Shown here one piece after another: positions 1 through 4,927 of a stretch of 5,412 nucleotides of DNA. The stretch spans positions 1-5,412 of the forward strand of contig JASKZZ010000554.1 of assembly GCA_030147335.1 (NCBI GenBank), read 5' to 3'. Made by a program: the position numbers and the translations under genes. The notes beneath the pieces are model-generated. The model did not search any database. It was not told the DNA's origin and saw only the letters and a list, made by a program, of their open reading frames with translations. The DNA is from Herpetosiphonaceae bacterium (GTDB lineage Bacteria; Chloroflexota; Chloroflexia; Chloroflexales; Kallotenuaceae). The first letter of the stretch is position 1. Every line of letters starts with the position of its first letter.

Positions 1-358
1 CTGTCAAAGGACAACCCGCGTAGAAACGAATATACGGCTCGCCCGTAACCAGCGGATTATCGACAAAACGCGGGTCAAGCAGCGCGTCGGGGATTATCAA
101 AATGTCATCAGACAGGATACCGTAGGCGCAAAACGACAGGCTACGTGGCGTCTCGGCAACATCAAGACCAATACAAGACTTGAACCATTGCCGGTTTTCG
201 TCAACTAGCGAGATAAGGACGATCGACACGTCAAACAAGCGTTGCGCAATACGCGTGATCCGGTCGAAGCGCTCTTCAGCCGGAGTATCAAGAATATTCA
301 AGCTACGAAGTGTCGCAAGTCGTGTCGATTCATCAAGAGGTAGGGGGGCTGCAGGCAT
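1..358 (-). CDS. GAF-domain signalling protein, N-terminal part (runs off the left edge)
   Basis: The minus strand is open from an ATG at 358 to the window edge, giving 119 residues and no stop. The translation matches the N-terminal GAF domain common at the front of bacterial sensor histidine kinases, diguanylate cyclases and PAS/GAF proteins. It has the lead-in RLATLRSLNILDTPAEERFD (residues 13-32), then DENRQWFKSCIGLD (53-66), ETPRSLSFCA (69-78), IPDALLDPRFVDNPLVTGEP (89-108) and YIRFYAGCPL (109-118). No signal peptide or membrane segment precedes the domain, so this part is cytoplasmic and probably senses a small ligand or redox state. The start is supported by GGAG seven bases upstream. 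The output domain lies outside the window, so kinase, cyclase and phosphodiesterase cannot be told apart. It lies 122 bp after the glycan operon on the same strand and is probably its own unit. The usual His of the SFCAHAI-type motif is Tyr here (SFCAYGI). Confidence 0.9.
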   Translation of the reverse strand, partial: MPAAPLPLDESTRLATLRSLNILDTPAEERFDRITRIAQRLFDVSIVLISLVDENRQWFKSCIGLDVAETPRSLSFCAYGILSDDILIIPDALLDPRFVDNPLVTGEPYIRFYAGCPLT

Positions 359-365
359 AGCTCTT

Positions 366-369
366 CTCC
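366..369 (-). promoter_or_regulatory. Shine-Dalgarno site of the GAF-domain gene
   Basis: GGAG on the minus strand ends seven bases before the ATG at 358, which is an ideal spacing and fixes the start. A run of eight T (370-377) lies directly upstream, leaving the site in an otherwise weakly structured leader. Confidence 0.7.
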
Positions 370-389
370 AAAAAAAACAGGCGTAGCCT
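370..389 (-). terminator. Weak hairpin followed by T8, possible terminator or attenuator
   Basis: On the minus strand AGGC-TAC-GCCT forms a four-base-pair stem with a three-base loop (379-389). It is followed by one G and eight T (370-377). The layout is that of an intrinsic terminator, but the stem is very short. An alternative five-base-pair stem uses CAGGC at 410-414 with GCCTG at 378-382. The T tract directly abuts the ribosome binding site of the GAF gene, so if it works it would act on leader transcription rather than after a gene. It may equally be a chance T run. Confidence 0.25.
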
Positions 390-432
390 TGGAATCTAGT
401 ACATCGTTGGCCTGGAAATACAAGATGTTCAA

Positions 433-471
433 GTGTCATACGGCCGACACATCCAAGTCTATCATGTCGGC
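433..471 (-). repeat. Overlapping, mutually exclusive inverted repeats downstream of the kinase gene
   Basis: On the minus strand GCCGACA (465-471) is the perfect reverse complement of TGTCGGC (443-449), separated by 15 bases, and two G-T pairs can extend the stem inward. The middle segment can instead pair downstream: GTGTC (446-450) with GACAC (433-437) across eight bases. Only one of the two hairpins can form at a time. No T tract follows either, so neither looks like a standard intrinsic terminator. Possible roles are 3'-end stabilisation of the operon mRNA, a factor-dependent termination site, or a protein operator for the GAF gene. Confidence 0.4.
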
Positions 472-480
472 ACCTTATTG

Positions 481-1602
481 TTAGACTCTACCAAGCTCAG
501 GTTGTACAGCATTGGCCGCAATCGAGACGCCGACCAGGTGTTGCTGCGCGAAGACTCGGAAAAAGTGAATCCATGATTGTTGCCTGAGCGCGTCAACATA
601 CCTACAATCTGTTTCTGCGGCAAGATGAACAACTGATTTCGGCACTGATCCGCGCTGCTTGTATCGCTGGCTCTTGTTATATTCGTACATTGCGTGCTCG
701 ATTAAAAAACTCCCAAACATAAGATCTAGGGAAGCTTGTCCACAGCCAATGGAGTGACAGTGAGCATGGATGACATTTTTAACAAGCGTGCTATACGGAT
801 TTGCCGTATAAAACGTATTCAAGAATGCCGATTGAAGATGCTCTATGCCTTTTCCGTTTCCGAGACGAGTGAAATAGTTCGTCAGAAAAAAGAAAAGATC
901 GTGCAGCGGAAAGCCAGCCCGCCGACTGTCGGTCCAATCGATCACATTCACGGTCTCGGTCTCGGTCAGCAGAATGTTTTCTCGAATAAAATCGCGATGC
1001 TGTACAACAACCGCATCGCTAATAATCCCCTCAAGACCTTCTCGTATGGCGTGTACTACATCACGTTCCTGCACCGATAGATCGAACGTCGCTGCAAATG
1101 AGTCAATCGTCGCCTGGCTCGTCTCTAGCAGCGAACGTGTAAGGGACGGGTCCTGCGTGCGAGTCCTTTGGCACAGTTGTTCCAGCCACGTTGAAGCCAT
1201 ATCGAGGTTGCGCACGACCTTACGCATAACAACAGGGTTCTCGTCCAGGCCGTTGTCACCCATCGGCTGCCCTTGCAGGATCGACTGCACGACTACCCAG
1301 GTAGGTCCAATTTGTTTGCAAAGTATGATCCGTGGTACCGAAGTCGATACGCTCATCCCATTAGAATCGAGGTAGCCGAGCACATGTTGCTCGTTTAAGA
1401 CGCGCTCCCCTGCGAGAGGATCGCGATGGATCTTTACCGCAAAGAGCGGCGTGCTCGAAGAGGCACTAAAGGCGATAAATGTGACTGTACCACCTTCAAC
1501 CGAGCCGGAAATACCGACATATTGGAGATCACGCGGTTTAGACTGGCTTGGAAAGAAGTTATGCCAATCATCCAATAGGTGACGTGTGAGGTCGGGCAGC
1601 AT
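481..1602 (-). CDS. APH/choline-kinase-like small-molecule phosphotransferase
   Basis: The 373-residue product has the protein-kinase-like fold signature of the aminoglycoside phosphotransferase (APH) superfamily. Visible parts are a glycine-containing N-lobe strand (SGSVEGG, about residues 32-38), the candidate ATP-anchoring Lys in FAVKIHR (K57), a likely helix-C Glu at about 71, the catalytic loop HRDFIREN (202-209, pattern HxDxxxxN, base D204, metal ligand N209) and the metal-binding VIDW (220-223, D222). The family transfers ATP phosphate to sugars, choline, amino sugars or other small hydroxyl compounds; the substrate cannot be read from sequence. There is no signal or membrane segment, so it is cytoplasmic. 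The start at 1602 is chosen for AGGAG seven bases upstream; an in-frame ATG at 1632 would overlap the methyltransferase by 20 bases and lacks as good a site. It is the last gene of the operon. Its C-terminal half is about 41% GC (661-900), clearly poorer than upstream genes, which may mark a separate origin. A resistance role is unlikely given the glycan neighbours. Confidence 0.85.
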   Translation of the reverse strand: MLPDLTRHLLDDWHNFFPSQSKPRDLQYVGISGSVEGGTVTFIAFSASSSTPLFAVKIHRDPLAGERVLNEQHVLGYLDSNGMSVSTSVPRIILCKQIGPTWVVVQSILQGQPMGDNGLDENPVVMRKVVRNLDMASTWLEQLCQRTRTQDPSLTRSLLETSQATIDSFAATFDLSVQERDVVHAIREGLEGIISDAVVVQHRDFIRENILLTETETVNVIDWTDSRRAGFPLHDLFFFLTNYFTRLGNGKGIEHLQSAFLNTFYTANPYSTLVKNVIHAHCHSIGCGQASLDLMFGSFLIEHAMYEYNKSQRYKQRGSVPKSVVHLAAETDCRYVDALRQQSWIHFFRVFAQQHLVGVSIAANAVQPELGRV

Positions 1603-1614
1603 GGAGCAACTCCT
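1603..1614 (-). promoter_or_regulatory. Strong Shine-Dalgarno of the kinase gene inside a mini-hairpin, overlapping the methyltransferase stop
   Basis: AGGAG (1610-1614) lies seven bases before the kinase ATG at 1602 and decides the start. The core GGAG can pair with CTCC (1603-1606) across the three-base loop TTG. The methyltransferase stop TAG (1613-1615) overlaps the site. A ribosome terminating there would melt the hairpin, so the arrangement favours coupled translation of kinase after methyltransferase. Confidence 0.7.
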
Positions 1615-2488
1615 ATCCAGCTTTCTTGGCAAAGATGCAAAATCCGGACACGAAATTCATCGCAAGCCGTGTCAGGTGTAAGCCAAGAGCTATTCGTACA
1701 CTCGTCCTAGCAATTGCGTACTGTAGCGCGTAAGCCTGCCTCACATCGGTGGAAACACGCTCGAACAGCGGGAATAGATGGCTGAAAAAAAAGCGTTGGG
1801 CTTGGCTGTCATCAAGCGGGATATAAAACATTGGAATGCGATCGAAATGAGGGAGCGGGGCATAGACTTCAATGTTGCTAAAGCCGGCGGCACGTAGCAT
1901 CCGGCGATATGCGGCGAGCGAATGCAACGGTGATGAGTTGGGCTTGGACTCCAGCCGCAGCAAGTATTGGAATGCGAGCCGGTTTGCGACGGTGAGCTGG
2001 ACAATGCCACCCGGTTTCAGCAGTGGATCAATACGTCGCAGCATCACATCGAACGGCGTTAACATGCCGCCTTCCCAGTTAAACTCGCGCACCGACACAA
2101 GATCGAACGATGCGGCTGGCAGCTGCAAATCTGCCCAATGTGTGGCATGAATTGGCCTAAGATGATTCAAGCCCTGCTGTCGGCGGCGAATGTCAAGTAA
2201 CGCAATCTTATCGGCGGAGGAGTCGGCGGCATACACCGAGGCGGAGCCCTCGGCCAGTGCCACCGGAACTGTGCCCCAGCCACAGCCGAGTGTTAGAACA
2301 GTGCGTTCAATCTTCGACGGTAGCAGATAACGCCAGTCGGCAATCCGTTCATCCTCCAGCACGTTGCCACCGCGCTCCACTTGCTCTTTATTATAGTAGT
2401 AAAGCGCTGCGGCCCAGCCTTCACGCTCGGCGACTTGTAACAGCTTGCTTGTTTGAGGTATAGCTGCTTCGAGTGGTGATACGGTCAT
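1613..2488 (-). CDS. Class I SAM-dependent methyltransferase
   Basis: The 291-residue product has a Rossmann-type methyltransferase core. Motif I is VLTLGCGWGTVPVALAE (residues 64-80), the SAM-binding glycine loop. The acidic end of strand 2 is VYAADSS (85-91, D89). FDLVSV (128-133) is the motif before strand 4, and LLKPGGIVQLTV (156-167) is the post-strand-4 loop and strand 5. GFCIFAKK (282-289) fits the last core strand. Between strands 5 and 7 lies a long aromatic and basic insertion (about 205-280, containing PHFDRIPMFYIPLDD), which may form the acceptor site or a membrane-contact surface. The acceptor is unknown. The start at 2488 is preferred because TGGAAA lies seven bases upstream and it leaves a 13-base gap after the mannosyltransferase; GTG at 2494 is a close alternative. 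The next gene, the kinase, starts 10 bases after the stop, so the two are probably made together and may act on the same molecule. Confidence 0.88.
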   Translation of the reverse strand: MTVSPLEAAIPQTSKLLQVAEREGWAAALYYYNKEQVERGGNVLEDERIADWRYLLPSKIERTVLTLGCGWGTVPVALAEGSASVYAADSSADKIALLDIRRRQQGLNHLRPIHATHWADLQLPAASFDLVSVREFNWEGGMLTPFDVMLRRIDPLLKPGGIVQLTVANRLAFQYLLRLESKPNSSPLHSLAAYRRMLRAAGFSNIEVYAPLPHFDRIPMFYIPLDDSQAQRFFFSHLFPLFERVSTDVRQAYALQYAIARTSVRIALGLHLTRLAMNFVSGFCIFAKKAG

Positions 2489-2495
2489 ATACACA

Positions 2496-2501
2496 TTTCC
2501 A
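2496..2501 (-). promoter_or_regulatory. Probable Shine-Dalgarno of the methyltransferase gene
   Basis: TGGAAA on the minus strand lies just after the mannosyltransferase stop (2502-2504) and seven bases before the ATG at 2488. It is a moderate match to the anti-Shine-Dalgarno, but it is the best site available and argues against the 84-base upstream extension to 2572. Confidence 0.5.
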
Positions 2502-3779
2502 TCATCCCGCAAAGTACCAGTGCGAGAACAACAGGGTGAAATACGCAAAGAGCGGGAGAAAAATGCCGACAATCAGCCGATCCACCCATTCTCGTCGCCC
2601 CCAATGAGCTAACAGCATAAAACAAGGAACCAACATAAGCACATAACGCGTCATGCTGCTAACGGTGCCACTTGCCAATGGAACTAGCAACGTGAGGCCG
2701 GTGAATACCGCATGGGCCGGCCTCAGCTTGAACGGCAATGCCAGGATTATGGCTCCAAATCCAAGTGTTGCAAGCGTATCGACAATTGTACGAGCATTCG
2801 TTTGCCCGGCAAAAAATTGCGAGCCGAAGTTCAACCGACGGATCGTGCGGCTCACTACGTTAGCAGCGCCCGAAGCGGACACGTCGCGTCCAAATGTTGC
2901 CTGTGCATTGATGAAGGCAAGCGGATCGCCAAACGTGTTCGACAAATATGCCATGTATGCAATTAATCCGACCGGAACGATTGCCGCAGCGATCAGGCTT
3001 GGCCAACTAGAGAGCACTGCGTTTGCTTGGCGGCGTATAAACGGTACCAGTGCCGCACGGCCCCATGAAGGAGGCCTAAAGCGGAACCCGTAGTGGTGCA
3101 AACCTTCCAGCGCAATCACTGCTGCTAAGAGCACTCCCGTATTGCGAGTGGCCGCCGCGAACGCGCCAGCAACAGCAGCTCGATCCCATTGTGCTTTTCG
3201 TGCATAGAAAAAGGTTGCTGCGACCAGCGCAACAAACAAACTCTCGGTGTACATCGCCGAGAAAAAAACCGCTGTAGGTGCTCCAGCTACATAAAATACA
3301 GCTCTCGCAGCGGTAGCGCTATCAAACTCAAGTTGAGTCAGCGCATACACGTAGCCAAGTGCGATAAGCAACGCGACATGAGAAACCAGCACTCCGGCAA
3401 CGAAGATATTGCCGGTCAAAACAGCAGCCATCTGGACCAGAAGCGGATACAGCGGAAAGAACGCTACAGTACCTTGCTGGCCAGTTTCAACGTTGCCGAC
3501 ACTATACCCATGCTCAATAATATTGGTGTACCACCAGCTGTCGAACCGGATTAGGCCATCGAGTATCAGGTTGTTGGGATCGGCATACGAAAACGTACCG
3601 GACTCCATCGGGATGATGATTGCCGAGACAAAGATAATAAATCCAATCATCACGCGCGTAACGATAAAAGCGGTAAGAACGGCCCGCAGCGCCTCCACCG
3701 GAAAAGAAAACCCCAACAGCGTCACTCGTCGAGGTGTGGTCTCTTCCGTTGAAGCAATTGTCATATCCGGCGTGGTCAT
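2502..3779 (-). CDS. PIG-V-like (GT76-type) integral membrane mannosyltransferase
   Basis: The 425-residue polytopic protein shows the landmarks of PIG-V/GPI mannosyltransferase 2 relatives. These are a first luminal/outer loop with RFDSWWYTNIIEHGY (residues 78-92), where D80 is the likely catalytic acid of the GT-C type, then TVAFFPLYPLL (104-114), VFFSAMYTESLFVAL (171-185), AATRNTG (209-215), FGDPLAF (283-289) and SMTRYVLMLVPCFMLLA (375-391). About nine or ten hydrophobic segments are visible, starting near 28-56 and ending near 402-418. In eukaryotes PIG-V adds the second mannose of the GPI anchor from dolichol-phosphate-mannose. Bacterial relatives are presumed to use a polyprenyl-phosphate sugar on the outer face of the membrane, and the acceptor here is unknown. 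The ATG overlaps the stop of the exported-protein gene by four bases (ATGA), and no strong ribosome binding site is seen, so translation is probably coupled. Mannose as the sugar is inferred from the family only. Confidence 0.87.
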   Translation of the reverse strand: MTTPDMTIASTEETTPRRVTLLGFSFPVEALRAVLTAFIVTRVMIGFIIFVSAIIIPMESGTFSYADPNNLILDGLIRFDSWWYTNIIEHGYSVGNVETGQQGTVAFFPLYPLLVQMAAVLTGNIFVAGVLVSHVALLIALGYVYALTQLEFDSATAARAVFYVAGAPTAVFFSAMYTESLFVALVAATFFYARKAQWDRAAVAGAFAAATRNTGVLLAAVIALEGLHHYGFRFRPPSWGRAALVPFIRRQANAVLSSWPSLIAAAIVPVGLIAYMAYLSNTFGDPLAFINAQATFGRDVSASGAANVVSRTIRRLNFGSQFFAGQTNARTIVDTLATLGFGAIILALPFKLRPAHAVFTGLTLLVPLASGTVSSMTRYVLMLVPCFMLLAHWGRREWVDRLIVGIFLPLFAYFTLLFSHWYFAG

Positions 3780-4927
3780 TGCTGGCCACTTTCAATCTTG
3801 ACGGTGTCGAAGGCCACGCGTGAGGTTGAAACAATCAGCCCGGCATACCCTCCCGGTTCACTCATAAGCGGGACATTCTGCGCGAGTATTGTTCCGTCGA
3901 GCGTGACCGAATATGTTTCGTCGGTAACTTGAATGGCGAGTTGATGCGGCTGTTTATCGGACCCCGTGCTTACCTGACTGCCTCCCTGGAATTGGAAGAT
4001 GCCCCCAGCATCGAAATAGCCCCACTGGAGATACGTGCCGTCGGCGGTATAGCTGACCATATGCGCTCCGGCTTTGCTGCTATCTGTGGGCGCATTGAAA
4101 ACAAGCCCGCCACCCATGTTGCCTTCGATGTAGCGTATCTGTGCTTCCAAGCGGAAGTCGTCCGACAGCGGCGTTCGGAAAAAGCTGATCAAGTCAAACC
4201 GGTTCAACTCCGTCTGTACGTAAGCACTATCTGTAAACACCCACGTTCCACCGAGTGGATCCCAATCTTGTGCGGCAGCCTCCGGATTAACAAAATCGAG
4301 CGTAGCAGTGATAGGGCCAGAAGCAAGGGCTGGAGCCGAGACCAACGGCGATGGCATCGGTGACAGAGCAGGCGGCTCGCTCGTTGCCAGTGGCGACTCT
4401 GCTGGAAGCGGGATACCATTCGCCGCAGGTGCAACGCCGAGTCGTGCTAATGCTTCGGCATATGGTATTCCATCCAACCATATTTGATAAGCCGCCACGT
4501 TGGCAACATCAGCAGGACTACTTTTCACAATAAGCTGGTGCCATAGACGATCGTTGTAATCGAAATAATCGACCGAAAGCGCAATGGTTTCATTCGGCGG
4601 AACCTCGGTCAACTGTGGCCCAAAGGTCTGCATCAGATAGATCATCCAGTCGTGGGTGCCGACATACGGCGTTTTGTCCGCCAAAGAATTCGGCCCACGA
4701 ACAAGTTCCATATTAACAACCGCGCCTACACCTGGGACATATCCACCGAGGGCATGTTCGGCTTCACTCGCTTTAAGTGACAACAATATTTGCCGGAGCT
4801 GATTCTGAGCTGGGTGACCGATCGGTGATGGTGCTTGGGCGGCAGCTAATTGCCACATCAACATAAGGATTGCGCCACCGAGCAGTCCAAGGATGATTGA
4901 ACGCCTACGGAGAATGCCCATTTTCAC
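3776..4927 (-). CDS. Exported two-domain protein with C-terminal lectin-like (LamG/DUF1080-type) domain
   Basis: The 383-residue product begins with a Sec-type signal: RRR at residues 7-9, a hydrophobic core IILGLLGGAILMLMW (11-25) and a likely signal peptidase I site after AAAQA (28-32). No lipobox Cys is present. Residues 40-165 form a domain I do not recognise, with the glycine-rich stretch GGYVPGVGAV (61-70) and acidic/aromatic VDYFDYNDRLWH (119-130). A Pro/Ala/Ser-rich linker follows (about 166-205). Residues 206-380 look like a concanavalin-like beta-sandwich of the LamG or 3-keto-disaccharide hydrolase (DUF1080) kind, with DWDPLGGTW (221-229), LEAQIRY (260-266), GGGLVFN (272-278), YSVTLDG (339-345) and GYAGLIV (360-366). 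A role in binding or trimming surface glycan is inferred. The GTG start at 4927 overlaps the flippase stop by four bases (GTGA); ATG at 4921, two codons later, is nearly as good and does not change the signal. No catalytic residues are assigned. Confidence 0.8.
   Translation of the reverse strand: MKMGILRRRSIILGLLGGAILMLMWQLAAAQAPSPIGHPAQNQLRQILLSLKASEAEHALGGYVPGVGAVVNMELVRGPNSLADKTPYVGTHDWMIYLMQTFGPQLTEVPPNETIALSVDYFDYNDRLWHQLIVKSSPADVANVAAYQIWLDGIPYAEALARLGVAPAANGIPLPAESPLATSEPPALSPMPSPLVSAPALASGPITATLDFVNPEAAAQDWDPLGGTWVFTDSAYVQTELNRFDLISFFRTPLSDDFRLEAQIRYIEGNMGGGLVFNAPTDSSKAGAHMVSYTADGTYLQWGYFDAGGIFQFQGGSQVSTGSDKQPHQLAIQVTDETYSVTLDGTILAQNVPLMSEPGGYAGLIVSTSRVAFDTVKIESGQQ

Larger units (their letters stand above)
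359..480 (-). other. 122-bp intergenic region before the GAF-domain gene
   Basis: This is the only real gap in the window and the natural place for the GAF gene's promoter. No strong sigma-70 promoter is visible. The best candidate is TTGTAT (418-423), a 16-base spacer and TACTAG (396-401), which matches the consensus poorly. The region also contains overlapping inverted repeats near the end of the kinase gene and a hairpin plus T tract near the GAF start, both listed separately. I see no small reading frame with a convincing ribosome binding site. Confidence 0.5.

Noticed and set aside
180..386. 68-codon plus-strand reading frame
   Set aside because: It is antisense to the GAF-domain coding sequence and its own leader, has no recognisable protein pattern and no good ribosome binding site.
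951..966. Short tandem repeat (GGTCTC-like units)
   Set aside because: It is only two copies of a six-base unit coding Thr-Glu-Thr-Glu inside the kinase, too short to mean anything.
736..1375. Overlapping plus-strand reading frames opposite the kinase gene
   Set aside because: They mirror a minus-strand gene with clear kinase motifs; their translations are Arg/Ser/Thr rich and low in information, as expected of shadows.
481..1602. Aminoglycoside resistance gene
   Set aside because: The APH fold is shared by many sugar, choline and amino-acid kinases, and the operon context points to glycan metabolism rather than resistance.
1603..1632. Upstream start for the kinase at 1632
   Set aside because: It adds ten residues inside the methyltransferase gene, whereas the ATG at 1602 has AGGAG at ideal spacing.
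2489..2572. Upstream start for the methyltransferase at 2572
   Set aside because: It would overlap the mannosyltransferase by 71 bases, and the added 28 residues do not look like part of a methyltransferase domain.
2653..4363. Several plus-strand reading frames of 84 to 146 codons opposite the mannosyltransferase and exported-protein genes
   Set aside because: The minus-strand genes show family motifs, signal and membrane segments, while these frames show no domain pattern.
3776..4927. Twin-arginine (Tat) signal in the exported protein
   Set aside because: RRR precedes the hydrophobic core, but the consensus Phe-Leu-Lys part is absent and the core is strongly hydrophobic, which fits Sec better.
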